Below, piece after piece: positions 23,601 through 38,600 of a stretch of DNA of 64,000 nucleotides. Below the pieces are notes generated by a model. It was not told the DNA's origin and searched no databases. It saw only the letters and a list, made by a program, of their open reading frames with translations. A program made the position numbers and the translations under genes. The stretch is from contig NW_026622963.1 in the NCBI RefSeq assembly GCF_023065955.2, positions 6,641,001 to 6,705,000 of the forward strand, written 5' to 3'. Positions within the stretch are counted from its first letter, which is position 1; each line of letters begins with the position of its first letter. The DNA comes from Ursus arctos (taxonomy: Eukaryota > Chordata > Mammalia > Carnivora > Ursidae).

Positions 23601-26600
23601 GTTTCTTTTTTTTTTTAACCATCTGAATTTTGATTTCCAAATCAGTTTACTGAATCATGGTTGCTTTGGTATCCTGCTAGGAGCTGAATCCTGTCACAAG
23701 AGCCATTCATTGGTGAACATGATGGCAATTCTGAGTGCATATACTCTAGAATATCATTAGTAGTTATCTTGATGTTTCATGATATTTAGAAAAGTGGAGT
23801 ATGAACACTGATTATTTTGCGCAAGACGAAGGGTGTGTGATAATTCGGTTTATGCTTTGTAGACCCATAGAAGCTAGCAAATATCGTTGCTTGACAGCTT
23901 TTAAATAGTGCTATATGGAACTTGGTTTTAAGTTGTCATCATATTGTCTGATGGTCTCCCAGAGAGTATGTTAGCATCCTAGATTTTGTTTTTTCTTTTC
24001 ACCTTACTGGTCTGTTTAAGCAGAAGAATCCTGTGGTAACCATAGTTTCTATTTTACTGCTTATCGCTCCCTTCAACATCAATTGCCTCTTTCAGGAAAA
24101 TTTCTCTTTATAGAAGAAAATACGTAGATTCCTCTGATGTTCAAACTGATCCCTTTGACCCATTACTCAAATCTTACCTCATTTCTGGAACTTCCCAGCA
24201 TCTCTTCTTGACCATTCTACATTCTTCTGGTTCTTTAGAATAGACCTTAATATCCACCTCCCACCAAACCCATCTTCTTAAGTGGAAAATAACGGTTACA
24301 TTTATGTGTGAATATATAGCTGATACTATTTTTTATTCTGCATTTTGTTTACATTGTTCTATATGGGCTATTAATTTCATATGTGTTTGCCAGTTTGCCG
24401 TAAGCTACTTAATGGCAGTCAGGTTTATAGGGCCAACAGCCTATAAACCTCGTAGGGGTATCATACACCCTGTGGACCCTAATTACAAATGTACAGTATT
24501 TATCCACATCCATTGGTCTCTGCAATATTTCTACTTAATAGCAGCTGAACATACAAAGAAAAAGTGATACATCTGCTATCCAAAACTACTTTCTCTGTAT
24601 TTCCAGTAGCAAAGTCATGTACTGTGTAGCTTTGTGATAAACTTTTTGATATTTTGAAGGAGATGGAAGAGTAATAAGCCCTTCGCCTCGTAATAAATCA
24701 TCATGCATCTCATCCACGCCAAACGTGACAGAACTATGTGGGCTGGAAATGAAAACTGCCATGAGCTCCTTATCAGCATTTGGAGATTCTTCCATGCAGA
24801 CACCTTCAAAGTCCAGAATCCGGCAGGGCTGTCATAGTGCTGGCCCAAATGTATCTGGTAATGAGGGACTATCATCTCAGTTTTAAGAGAGTTAACATTT
24901 AGTATTAGGAGTCAGCCTTATAAAGGGGTAGAGAGAGCGCTAGAGTAGTTCTGTACTTTCAGCCGATCTGTAGGGCAAGGGAAAAATGATTTCGTATATA
25001 TGGAACATATATACAGAACACGGAGTTTAGGGTTGAGGAGGAAAGAAACAAACTCATATATAGTAATTAATTTTAAGTGTAGAGAGTCTATGGAAACTGT
25101 ACTTTCCAGAAAAGATATTTGTAGATGCCAAAGTTCTCCAAATATAAAGTGACTTTAGTTTCAAGATTTTAAAGGTTTTTCTTAATCAAGTAATTTGTAT
25201 GTCCTTTTCAATAGGTGATCATATTACTCTGGCAAGCTCATCAATGCCATCATTTCCCATTCTGCAACGTTCTTCTGAAGAGAAAATTCTTTACTCAGAC
25301 AGGTTGACCCTAGAAAGGTGAGGACAATTTCTTTTCTTTTCGTTTCTTCTTTTGGCTAGATAATACATAAACATGGTACAGGATTGGAAAGATAGAAAAG
25401 TCGTTCTCTCATCTCTTGTTCTCCAGCTCCCCAGTTCTCCCACATAGGTGTAGTCACTGTTACCACTTTTTTTTTTTTTCTTCCAGGGGGGTGGGGACGG
25501 ATTTTATAGCCATGTAATATAACAGAGCTTACCTATACCCTGAAAGAGTAGTATAGGAATTCTAGACTATGACATTGATAAAAATGGATTTTAGTATAGA
25601 AAAATTTATGATATAGTCCTCATATGGGCCCTTCTGGGCCCTATCCAGTTGAGTTCCTGTTACGTTACTGGCCTGACCTCCTAATTTCTCCTTCATTCAC
25701 TCTGCTGAAGTTACACCTGTCTCCTTGGTGCTGCTTGAATACCCCAAGCATGCTTATACCTCAGGACTTCTGCACTTGATGTTCCCTTTGCGTAGAATGC
25801 TTTTCCCCCACATACCTGTAGGTTCACTCCCTAACCTCCTTCAGGTCTTTACTCAAATGTCATTATGTCGGGGATAACCTTCCCCGCCACCATCTCCAAA
25901 GCTGCTACCCCTTCCACCCTGACACTCCCCAACCCCCTTCTCTGCCTTATTTTTCTTTTTAGCATTTATCACCCTCCAACATACGAAGTATTTTACTTAT
26001 CAGGTTTATTGTTTGTCTCCTCCTACGGGAATATAAGCTCCACAAACTCTGAGAGTTTTGTACAGTTCTGTATCCTGAGCACCTAGAACAGAGCCTGGGA
26101 CAAAATAGACTAAAAAATTGTTGAACAAGTGAATATATTTAGGATTTGATTCCTAGTTTTAAATCTAGGAAGCCCTCGAACCTTCTTACACTGCTGGTGG
26201 GAATGCAAACTGGTACAGCCACTCTGGAAAACAGTATGGAGGTTCCTCAAAAAGTTAAAAATAGAGCTACCTTATGACCCAGCAATTGTACTACTCGGTA
26301 TTTATCCAAAGGATACAAACATAGTGATTCAAAGGGGCACATGCACCCCAATGTTTATAGCAGCAATGTCCACAATAGCCAAAATATGGAAAGGGCCCAG
26401 ATGTCCACCAACAGATGAATGGATAAAGAAGGTGTGATATATATATATCACATATATATGTAAAATATATATGTATATATAAAATCCAAACATATATAAA
26501 ATGGAATATTATATATCTATAATGGAATATTATGCAGTCATCAAAAAGAATGAAATCTTGCCATTTGCAACGATGTGGATGGAACTAGAGGGTATTATGC

Positions 26601-29600
26601 TGAGCTAAATAAGCCAGTCAGGGAAAGATAAATACCATATGGTTTCACTCCTATGTGGAATTTAAGAAACAAAACAGATGAACATAGGGGCAGGGAAGGA
26701 AAAATAAAATAAGATGAAAACAGAGGGAGACAAACCATAAGAGACTCTTAACTATGGAGAACAAACTGAGGGTTGCTGGAGGGGAGGTGGGTGGGGGATG
26801 GGGTAAGTGGGTGTTGAGCATTAAGGAGGGCACTTGATGTAATGAGCACTGGGTGTTATATGCAACTGATGAATCACTGAATTCTACCCCTGAAACTAAT
26901 AATATAGTGTATGTTACGTAAATTGAATTTAAATAAAAAAATAAAACAAATCTAGGAAGCCCTTGGCAGTAGAATGGTGGATGAAGCACCCTTATCCTAT
27001 GTTAGTGCTATAACCAGTCTAGAAAAACCAATGCTGCTATGCATACCTTTAGCTTAGCAGTGTGTTTCCAAGAGCATATTTGTTTTTGTTTTTTTTTTAA
27101 GATTTTACTTATTTATTTGAGAGAGAGAGAGAGAGAGTGAGTGAGAGAGAGAGAAATGGAGCAGGGGAAGGTCAGAGGGAGAAGGAGAAGCAGACTTCCC
27201 ACTGAGCGGGGAGCTGTACATGAGGCTTGGTCCCAGTACTCCAGGATCACGATCTGAGCCTAAGGCAGATGCTTAACTGACTAAGCCTCCCAGGCGCCCC
27301 ATCCAAGAGCAAATAGTTAAGCAAACTTCTTACATTAGCAGGACACAACTGACAGTGAATTGTCATAGACCATCTGTGTGTATGGTTGGGAAAAAGCTCT
27401 CCGGAGGGTGTGATGTGTTGTGTTGTAGGCAGAGCACCACTTGAGGGCACTAACTCTCATGACAGTTTTGCAGTATTGTTGTTCCAGTATCAAGTAGGAT
27501 ATGCAGAGGCAAAAGTATTGTCCAATATGCATCTGGTATTGGGACAGGAGGTGCCCTGAGCAACTCAGGGATTTTGTAGGCAGAACAACCCCCACCCCGC
27601 CCGGCCCCGCCTTACCACCTCGGAAAGCACTGGCTTATTGCGTGTGTGTGTTTGCTTGTTTTACTGCATGGCAGGGACTTAGGGGGTTAGGGGGTGGACA
27701 AGTGAGCCTTGCAGTTGGACTTAGTCACTGGATTTGGAATCTAAGAAAGTGACTTTATTTCAAGCTATAGTAACTTATATAAGAGAGAAGTCCGAGATTA
27801 TTTATTTTCCTTTCTCAGTGATGACTGACTCAAAAATTGGATGAACTAGAAGCTGGGGTATTGGTAAGTTTAACTGAGAAACAGAGGAAGACTGAAGCAG
27901 GAAAAAGGAGACAAAGTTATTTGCTAAGCTGATAAAGATGTAAATTTTAAACTAGAATACTTGTCATTTATTAATTTATAATTTATAAGACAAGAAGCAA
28001 ATGTGGTAGTATTGAGTGCGTGAAATGAATTCTAAATAAGCACACAGAAAAGAATTAAACTCTTGTCTATTATGTTTTACTTTTCTTCTATTTTAAACTG
28101 AGTTTTTCAGGATCTGTATTTTTAAACATCGTATCTTTGTCAACTGTTTGCATTCAGTCATTTCTTTGTGCCAGTCATCTTTATAAATGAGGATGATTCT
28201 GATCACCTCCACAATTTCACTCATGCTTGTAGCATTCTGATTTATTTTCTTTCAAGGTTACGTTTGCTTGATTTTTACTGAAAGGAAGTACTAATAAGTC
28301 TCTCCTATAGTTGTTCACACACTGATCAATACAGTGACATTTTCCTTGAACACTCTTGAAAACGTCAGAGTGGAATCACTCCTCTCTGGTCATTTTATTA
28401 CAAGAGTGGAATTCTTAAAGGACCTTGTATGTATTTACTTCACATGTAGTACATAATAACTTTTTGCATAATAGAGGCTTTAGTGTTTCAAAGACAGCTG
28501 AAAGGATGTAAGGTTTCATCCTATCCAATAGCATTCTAAATGTTCCGCAAAGTCTAAAGTTAATGTTGAACCATGTAAACATTCTTAAAGTCTAAGCTTC
28601 TGAGGGAATGTGTTATAAGGACCACCTTTCCATTAATGGATTTCAGGATGCAGCTATTTCCATCATAGTGAACTGTAGATGTCTGAATTTCTTACTTTTC
28701 CTAAGATGTAGTCCAGCTCAAGAGGCTGTGGTTCTCTGAGAGACCTGTGTATAAATTGTTGTTTTTTCCCTTATAACTTAGTTGCCTGGGCAGTCTTTGT
28801 ATCAGTGGATTGATAGCAAGGACATCTCTTAGGTTATGTGACATGGCTCTTTGAATCATTGCAGTCTTCAGAAAGCAATTACATTGAGTGTTTTCTGATA
28901 AGTCAGTTTTATGTGAAATAACCGATATTGGAGATTTTTTTAAATACAATGAGATCTTAGACTTCATTATAATAATTGCCTTTGTCAAAGTATATTGTCT
29001 TTTATAGAAGTGATTTACAATTAGATCTAGGATGCTCCATTCCTGGAGCCAAGAAGTGGTTCTCTTTAGCTTTTTTCTCCTCACAGCATGGGAGCACAAA
29101 GATACTATTAATAATATTTGTAATAATAAAAAGAAGAGGCAGGTTGTCACATCGAAACTTTATTAACCTTTTAAAATGTTTTCTAGGCAGAAGCTGACTG
29201 TATGCCCTATCATTGATGGAGAGGAACACCTTCGTTTGTTGAACTTCCAACACAATTTTATAACTCGGATCCAAAATATTTCTAATCTACAGAGGCTAAT
29301 ATTCTTGGATTTATATGATAACCAAATTGAAGAAATCAGTGGGCTTTCTACTCTGAGATCCCTCCGTGTCCTTCTGCTGGGGAAAAACAGGTAATCTTTG
29401 TAGAACAGATTTGTTTATTTACTCAGGGCTAATATTGAGACTTCTGGTTTAAGATGGCAACTCAGAACTGAATATACTTAAGAAACGAACACACTGAAAA
29501 AAAAAAACAAATTGACTAAAATTGGTAAGATTATTTGAATGGATTAAGATGCAGTCATAATTTGTTTTACGAGATTCAATCTGACAGTCAAACCAAATAG

Positions 29601-32600
29601 TATTTGTTGAATGGGTATTTTATTATTTCCATTGCTTCCCAGTGCCATATCTTATATGGAAGTAAATAGCAGACTTTGGCCTTAACTTTATGTTTTCTTG
29701 GGCTATCTTGTAAGTGTGTGGATTCACTTTAGGTTTATGTGTGTTTCACTTATCATTCCTCCCAGTGCTTGACTGCGGGCGGACGTTTGCTATTTCATGT
29801 TTGTCAAATTACTGATTGATTCTTGTTCAGATGGTGTTTTCAGTATGAATTTAACATTACATCCTATAGGAACTTCCCCAGTTCTTTTTATAAGGCTGTA
29901 TTATGTAGTGCAGTTACACAATTTCTGACTAATTTCCTTGATATTTGTCTATGACTTTTCTCTCCATTCTGTTTTGCTGGATAGCTTTTGCAGTGCCTAC
30001 GAAGAAGGGCTGTTGAGCATACTCCAGAAATAACTTTTATGGTATCAAATGATGAATTTTAGATACAGCATTATACCCAAGCTTGGTTCCCCTCTCCCCT
30101 TCCCCCACCTCCTCCCTGATAGCATGGATCTCGAATTACCTCTTTATTCTCACTGGCCAGTGGTAATATAAGGTACTTTTTCTAAGATCATGCCCCAGAA
30201 TCCTAGGCTCTTGTCTGTTCTCTGTGGTTTCTTGAAAGTTCCCACCAATGTAGTTTATCGCCTCTACTTGGTTCCAGCGTTACACCGAGCATTATGGTAG
30301 CTGGAGGGAATTTGGGGAAATGGTAGGAGCATGGAGTGTTAGAGCAGAAAGTGACCTCAGAGACCAGTTCTCTCATCTCACAGATGAAGAAATGGAGATG
30401 TAAAGGGACTTTTGCAAGGTCAGATATGTATAACCTGTATGCAGTAGGAGTACCCCAGTGGAGCAGTTGAGGGAGTAAAGTGAGAAGTCAACTTTTCATG
30501 CATTGAAGGCATTCCCTTCGAGGTGCTCCTGTTCTCTCTCCCAGAGATTTCTTAACTAGTCCTGATCCTTGGAGTTTTGATTTGTTTGAGTAGCTTCCAT
30601 TCACGCTTTAGCACTATTGCCTTATGCCCTCCTTTCAGTCCCGGAGTCTGTCCTAGTGGCATTTGTGATCTCCTTTGCTGGTTTTAAACAGAGTCTCTAA
30701 GAGCTGCTCCTGGCTCCCAGTATTTTAAATCAACTCAGTCTCCTTTTCTTCCTGCTTCTACTTGCAGCTTTCCTGGCTTCTTGGAAATAACCTCTTTAAG
30801 TTTTTTAAAAATGAAGTTGTGGGCTCAAAGACACCAGTCCATCTGACCTTCTGACCTTTTCAGAGGTCTCTTTGCTCCTCCAAGTCTAAGGGACCTAATG
30901 CCCTTTGCTGTAGCCTTACCTTGGTCAGGTAAAAGCAACCTAATGCAGTCTCTTCTTCCTCTTTCTACTTCACATTTTTGTTTGTTTTGTTTGCGTTTGG
31001 TCATGTTTTACTTTATTTTTTCACAAAAGGAAAATAGCCATTAAGCAATTTTAGAGCTGTTAGTGTACTCGAATAAAAAAGAAAGACAAGTTTCCACATT
31101 CTCCAAAATGCGTGTTTCTGAAGTATGCACGGTTCTGAAGTATTAACAGTGCCCGTCCGCCTTGTGTTTTTAGGTCAGCTGTGTGAGCCCGGAAGATGCA
31201 AGTCTAACCTGAGGCAGTACCTTAGTGAACTTTAGGCAAACCTGGCTGAAAAGTGCTCAAGGAGAGAGCAGCTCCTTTGCTAGCCTGTCTCCCCTGGTTT
31301 GTCTTGGATGAACTGTTGCCCCCTGCTGGGGGAGTCCCGGAAGTTTTCTCCCTCTCATTTTGCAGAGCGCTGCACCATCTTTTAGTCCAAGACAATGGAA
31401 CCAGATGTTAAAATCAGGGCAACCATATTCTTCTAAGTTCAAGCAGCTCCCACAAAGATTTCTGCCCCAAAGCTACAACGACTGTGCTCAGATTCTGTAT
31501 GTGAGGTTTGCGTTGCTACCGAGGAACCCCCGGTCCTTCTGTACCACTGCGTTACTGAAGTTCTTGCCATCTCACTCTTCTGCTTTTTGTGTTCCTGTTT
31601 GTCCTTATGAGATCTTCTGGTGCCCTCATGATCACAGGCTAATGGGTGGAACTTCTATGTATTTTTTTTCTGATCACCCAGGACTATAGATACAAAACTC
31701 TCCACCAGGCTCTGGGATTCCATATTCCTTTCCTATTGCTTCCTTGAAGGTCTCCACTTAAGGATTTGCCTCTAACACCTGAAGAGCCTAGCCTTCATAT
31801 AGATTCTGAGGTGAGGTCCTCACGCAAGCCTCAGTATCATAACGTAGGCTGCAGAGATGGGCTCTGACATACCCCTCCGGGTCTGTAACTGCTGATGTGA
31901 TGGGCGAGGCTTGTCTTTTCCTAGTTTCAGTCCATTTAATGGGAGAACTTCCTTCTAAAAAATCTTTCAGGTCATTTTGGGAACTGACTAGGATTCTGTG
32001 GATTCCTCAGATCAATACCTAATCTAAGCAGTGGTCTCCTGGTCAACTGATACCTTCATCTTCCTCTGAATTCTTTAGAATTGGATCTTTTTTTTTAGGT
32101 CATTAGGTGTTGCGGGTGGGGAAAGAATCTGTGATAAAGGTAGTTCACGAAGACAAGACACCGAGATGTTTGATTGGTCTTGGGTTTAACTGACAGCGAG
32201 CTACTTATCTATTTTTTTTTCCCTATTCACCTGGGCAATCCAAGTCTGAAATGAGAATAATAAAGCCACTATATGTCAAAGCTAAAAGAATGCTTGAAGT
32301 CACAATATATAGGAACTGTTTTACTGGATAGCTTAATAGTATGTGAGGCCCTGGTGGAATTCTGTGGGAAGGCTTACTGCACATGAAGGTCTCTGGGATT
32401 GAAGTACCTTAAAACTGCCCAGGGTTTCTGATAGATACAGAAACAAAGCATCGATCCTCCAAATCAGAGAACTTTAGGCTGAGACCGTCTCCATCCCTTG
32501 TGTATAATTTTCAAAATGTTAAAAATACAATTCTCAGACAAATAGTAATTAACAGGCCAATGTTTTAATTAACTCAATAATGAAGGAACCAGTAGGATGA

Positions 32601-35600
32601 CAAAGCTGATTCAAAAGGAGGATAAGAGAAACTGATCAATGAAAAGTAAAGAGTGCCAGAATACGCTTAGGTTATAAAACAGGTTAATGTCCTACAAAGC
32701 AATAAAATCATAACCCTCTGGGTTATTTTTCTAACACAAAGGACTAAATTACATTCCTACCTGGCAGAAATCATCATTATATCTTAATCAGTTTTCTACC
32801 AGTTAGTATATAACACTACAGAGTTTGGGCTCTAATCACTAGTGTTAGGTGACCCTTAGATAAGCTTGCTCACAGTGCTCTGATATGAATTGAAAGGACA
32901 TGCAGTTATTCCTTTGCCTTATTTACACATTTTGGTTATCTATGCTGAGTAGCACTCTTTCTTCTTTTTTTTTTTTTTTTATTTTATTTATTTGAGAGAG
33001 AGAGATCATGAGCAGGGGGGAAGGGTAGAAGGAGAAGCAGACTCCCTGCTGAGCAGGGAGCCCTATGTGGGACTCATCCAGGACTTTGGGATCATGACCT
33101 GAGCCAAAGGTAGATGCTTAACCGACTGAGCCACCCAGGCACCCAACACTCTTTCTTCTATACCCACCATATCACAGTTTACAAAATCGGTTTTTATACT
33201 GTGTGTTTTTCACTTGAATATATTTTATTATTTACATCTTCCCGTATCATTAAATGTTGTTTGAAAAAACATTTTTTGAAAATACATTTTAAGAGCTGCA
33301 TAACGTAGATAGATGGATGTGTAATAATTAGTTAATATTTCCATGCGTTAGACATTTACGTTGTGTCCCTTTTTCTTTGCTGTGATATTGCTGTGATAAA
33401 TCTCCTCATCCATAAATCTTTGCCTCTCTGATTATTTCATTAGAACATGCTTTAGGACTTTCAAAGTAGGTGAGTTCATCCTCATGAAACTCATATGAAA
33501 AGAGAGTTGAGATTTGGTGACGGAGGTCTGTATTTTAAGGTAATACTTCTCAAAATGTGATCTCTGGCCCAGCAGCATCAGCACCACCTAGGAACATGTT
33601 AGAAATGCAAATGTTTGGCCCCTGGCCCAGAAACTCTGGAGGTGGGCCTCAGCAGTCTATATTTTAGCAAGCCCTCCAGATGACTGTGATACTCACAGAA
33701 GTTTGAGAACCACCGTTTTAGGGAATGTGAGCTTGGCAGTATCAAAGAGTTGCATAAAAGGCTTCTCTAATAGCTGGGAGGTCAGAGTGCTGTTAGAGAG
33801 CATCACTCTTTCCTAAGCCATATTATTAGGGTATTTTAATTTTCTCCAACTGTTCTAGGTATTTCAAGAGCAAAGCAGGCAAAGAACAACTTTGCTAACA
33901 GTCTTGTCTCTTTTCCTATCTGATAGTGTCAGCATAAGCTTGAGAAATTCTTTTAAACTGCTAAGGAAAAATAGGGATAGGAAGAACAAAAGATAAGATG
34001 AGGGGAGTGGTGTGTGTGTGTGTGAGAGAGAGAGAGAGAAATAAGGGGGAGAAGAACTGCTGTCATATTGTGATGGGCCATAGGTGTGTGATAAATATTA
34101 TATACCAAATTGGATTGAATTGGTTGTGGTGATATAGTTCTGGAGTTGGCAATGATGTAAGATGGCTGAGATCACATGGAGATGGAAATTCTCGAAGTTT
34201 AAACTGGGATTATGTTTACATGGCAGTCAGCGTATATGAAGTTTGAAGGGATGATCCAGGTTCTGGAAACATTTAGGAAGGTAGAAATGGTTCTTTGAGG
34301 CAGTAAGCACTGACAACAGAAATAAATAGTGATAGGCAGATGGTTATCGAAATGGATTGCATGAACTTCATTTCTACCCTTTCTTTGCCATTGCTCCTTT
34401 CCCTCTACTGAATTATGGCAGTACGAAAAAATAGGATCTGTAGGAGGGAAAACAATAAAAAGGAAGTAGTTTTTGTTTTGTTTTGTTTCATTTTGTTTGA
34501 ACTGTCCAGTTGGAGGCAGTTGGGTAGATAAGGTAGCCAGAAAAGATAGGAATGAGGGAGACAATGGGTGGGCCCTAATCATTAAGGCATATAAGAAGGA
34601 GCATTTTAGAGATAAAATGCTGTGTTTTAAAATTTATAGCAAAGTGTAGCTTTTCACAAGATGGCAAATCAAAAATTCCAAATATTCACAAACTGAGCAG
34701 GTCCAGTAGAAAACATTTAAGTGGTGTCTAATTTATCTCTGTGATAAATAATCCTCCTATGAATACTCTTGTACATAAAACTCATCTATTTAGTTAGTGT
34801 ATGTTTATTTATTCATTAAACAAATATTTCTTGGGTTCCTGCTCAGTGCCAGCCCCTTTTATAAGTGCTGGGGGGGGAGTAGAGAATATGTTGAAATTTC
34901 TGCACTCTTGAAGCTCACGTTTTGGTTGAGGAAGGAGATCATAAGAAGGTAAACACATAAGCAATATAATTTTAGGCAAAGATAGGTGCAATGAAGTCAA
35001 TTAAAGCGGGGGAAGGAGAGAGTATTGGAGATTGGAAGGGGGAGTGAACCATGCTAAGTTCTGGGTGAAGAACACTGAGGAAGAAGGAGCAGAAGGATAA
35101 ACACCCAAAGGCAGAAATGAACTTGTCAGGTTAGAACTGGCAAGAAAGCCCCTGTGGCTAGAGCAGAGAGCGCCTGAGCCATGGTAGGAGATAAGCCTGG
35201 AGGAAGAGTCAGCAGTGGCAAGGTTTAGAGCCTTGAGAACTGAGGTAGGGGGTTTAGATCATATTCTGAAGGGAACTGCCTTGAATAAGTGCCTTGTCCT
35301 AAGGCTCTTAGAAGTAGAATTGCTTTTTCCTAAAGATACGACTTTTAAGCTGTCTTTGGGACATTTCCCCCAATGGGATTGCATCTTTAACATTCTAATT
35401 AAATCAATGGGAAATGTGTTTTTGTTTTACATATAGTTACATATAATCTCTCTATGCATACGTGTTTATATAGAGATAGCTATAGCTATCTCTATATCTG
35501 TCTACTTATCTATAGAGAGAAAGAGTAAATTAAGATGAGTTAAGCCTTAGCATGTTTTGATTTACAATAAATATGATACATCCATATTTCTACTCTACTT

Positions 35601-38600
35601 ATTCTGAATTTCAGAATCAAGAAAATTTCGAATCTGGAGAACCTCAAAAGCTTAGATGTCTTGGACCTTCATGGAAATCAGGTATTGTAAAGCCCTTTTC
35701 TTTCTTTTCAGGAAAAAAGTCTAGGAAAATTTGGTATTATAAAATTTTAACAATGATACTTGTGTTGAAGTACTTCAAGAGTTACTTTACTGATTCACTG
35801 AAATTTCTAACGTATTAAGCCTGTTTATTTAAGATATGGTAATTCCTGAGCAGGTAATTCCTGAGCATGACAGATGAAACTTCTAAAACATTTGGAATCC
35901 TTAATAGTTATGATAATTTCATTTCTTATTTAGTCTTTTTGAAATTTTATTTATTTTATTTTATTTTATTTTATTTTATTTTATTTTATTTATTTGACAG
36001 AGAGACAGAGAGAGCACACAAGCAGGGGGAGTGGAAGGCAGAGGGAGAGGGAAAAGCAGGCTCCTCACTGAGCAGGGAGCCCAACACGGGGCTCGATCCC
36101 AGGACCCCAGGATCATGACCTGAGCAGACACTTAACTGGCTGAGCCACCCAGGCGCCCCTAGTCTTTTATTATTTTTAAAATACCTATTTTCCAACCATA
36201 GCCCAACAACTTGAATATTACTAATGATTTTTTTCTACTTAGGTATTCCTCCTATATTCTGAGGTCACCACTATCCAGGATTTCACATTTATCATTCCCT
36301 TGTGGATTTTTTTTAAGTTGGTTTTATCACATATGTGTGTGTAAATAATACCTTGTTTAGTAATATTGTGTTGTAATTTAAAAAGGTATCATACTATATA
36401 TTGTCATCTAGTGTTTGCTTTTTGCATATAACAGTAGCTTACTGAGATTAATCTATTTAGATTAAGTAACTGTAGTTTACTCCTTTTTGCTGTTGTAAAT
36501 TCCATGGAATGATTATATGAAAACCTTTTTCTCCAGTTTATTATTAATAGACATTTGGGTTGTTGCCTTTTGTTTGTTTCCTTTTAGGAATAGCATTTCT
36601 GAGAGCATTCTTATATGGGTTTCTTCTATATACCATATGTATTTTAGGGTATATATCTGGGAGTGAAACTGATAGAACAGAAGTTATTTAAATTCTAACG
36701 TTAAAAGATAATGTCAAATTGTTTTCCAAAGTGGTTGTACCAGTTTATACTCCCACCAGTAATGCAGGATAAATCCTGTTGCTTCACATTCTTTTCAACA
36801 TTTGGAATTGTCATACTTTTTTTTTTTTAATGACTCAAGGATTTATTAAGTCATAGATGCAAAACATACTACCAATTACATTAGCAAAAGATCAATGTAA
36901 AAATACCCCACAATTCTACAACTGTCAATTTAAAAAATGTTGTTCGAGTAGTTGAAAGGTCCAGCTTTATATTCTTGCCAGTGGGTAAGTTATACAGAAC
37001 TTCATTAGCACAAGCACAAGCTTCCAGAACCTCACAAATCCAGAGGAACCTGGTTAGGCAGAGCAGACGGAAGTGTGTGTCCAGGGGGGTGAGACAAAGA
37101 GGAGGGTCAGCGTTCACCAAGGTATGGTGTTGGTGATCTGGCAAGACAGTGATGTGAAGAAAGTTCATAGTCTAGGAATATCTAAAATATTTCAAAAACT
37201 GTAAAGCTGCAACCTGTAATTTTTACACCTAGTTACAGAAAACTAAGAAAAATGCTTATTAGCTTTGAATAAAGTAACAAGGAAATAGGAATGCGCTTTT
37301 ATTAATCTACAAAAAAAATTTCTAATGCATTATCAATCAGAAAGATTTTATAATACAAGAAGGCATATCGCTCATCAAGAAGGGATTCTATAAGAAAAGC
37401 ACTAAGTTAGCAACTATGGCAATGACCAGTTCAAAGATTAATTAAATGCCCAATTTCAGGAGGGGTGGCCAGTCTAAGAAAAAGCTTAAAATGGTGATAA
37501 TACCGATCTTTCCTCATCATTTACTGCATTTCACAGAGATGAACCTTTTAAAATTTTATCAGTGACACTTTTACTCAGTTTAATTATGATGTGTACAATG
37601 TAGTGTAAATTAACCTCCATATTTTGTCAAAATAGCTGTCTTCATTCTTTGATCACATCCATGCTGCACACACTCCACCCCAGTGCGCCCACGGCTAGAG
37701 CAGATGCTTCATCAGAGGGATGTGGGAGTAAGAGGTCTGTTCAAAATCTCAGCAATAGCGTATCATGAAGTTTTTTTTTTTTTTTTTAAATCTCACCACG
37801 GGGGCGCCTGATTGCTGCAGTGAGTTGGGTGTCCAACTCTTGGTTTCGGCTCATGTGGTGATCTCAGGCTTGTGAGATCAAACCCCCAGTGGTGCTCCAT
37901 GTTCAGCACAGTTTGCTTGAGATTCTCTTTTCCGTCTGCCCCTCCCCCCCCCAAAATAAATAAATCTTTTTAAAAATCTCACTACAAAATCAGAAAGATT
38001 GATCCAAAGAATTTGGAGTCCTTACACTCATTCCATTAGGACGTAAAGTCCAGTGTTAGGGAATGGATGCAGACTGATAAATTACTGGTACATTACATGG
38101 CAACATTTCATGAAGGAGGCTCTGCTGCTTTCTTATCAGAAACTAATTAGGAAGTGTCTGCATTTCCAAACTTGAGATGTTGCAGTCTCTTCTTTTTTTT
38201 TTTTTAGAAATAAAAATAAGATTTTATTTGGTAATGAAATATACCAAATGTAATCAGGAAATATCTTTAGGTATTAGAGTTTTAGGGGATTTGTTTATTC
38301 TCCTTTATACTTTTTTGTGTTTTTCAGGTTTTCTGATATAAACAAGTCTTTTTTTTTTTATTATGTTAAGTTAGCCACCATAGAGTACATCATTAGTTTT
38401 TGATGTAGTGTTCAATGATTCATTAGTTGTGTAGAACACTCAGTGCTCATCACAACACATGCCCTCCTTAATACCCAACTACCCTGTCCCCCTACCCCCC
38501 TCCCCTCTGAAACCCTCAGTTTGTGTCCCGGAGTCTAGAGTCTCTCATGGTTTTTCTCCCTCTCTGATTTCCCCCCCTTCAGTTTTCCCTCCCTTCCCCT

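Larger units (their letters stand above)
20330..25214 (+). other. LRRC49 intron 3
   Basis: The intron is 4.9 kb. Besides the MER5 remnant, an ancient repeat at 21385-21480, a SINE near 22.6 kb and the ORF remnant at 24.6 kb, it is AT-rich with no exon-like feature. Short CATC-rich simple sequence occurs at about 22455-22525. Confidence 0.75.
29391..35614 (+). other. LRRC49 intron 5
   Basis: A 6.2-kb intron. It holds a MIR-like piece (30335-30460), a SINE (32966-33146), a MER5 remnant (33546-33725), (TG)n(AG)n at 34010-34040, an ancient repeat from about 34800 and a palindrome at 35468-35497. From 30470 to 32965 I recognise nothing. Confidence 0.7.

Noticed and set aside
28701..29274. 149- and 90-codon minus-strand frames
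   Set aside because: They overlap the intron 4/exon 5 boundary of LRRC49 on the opposite strand and show no recognisable domain.
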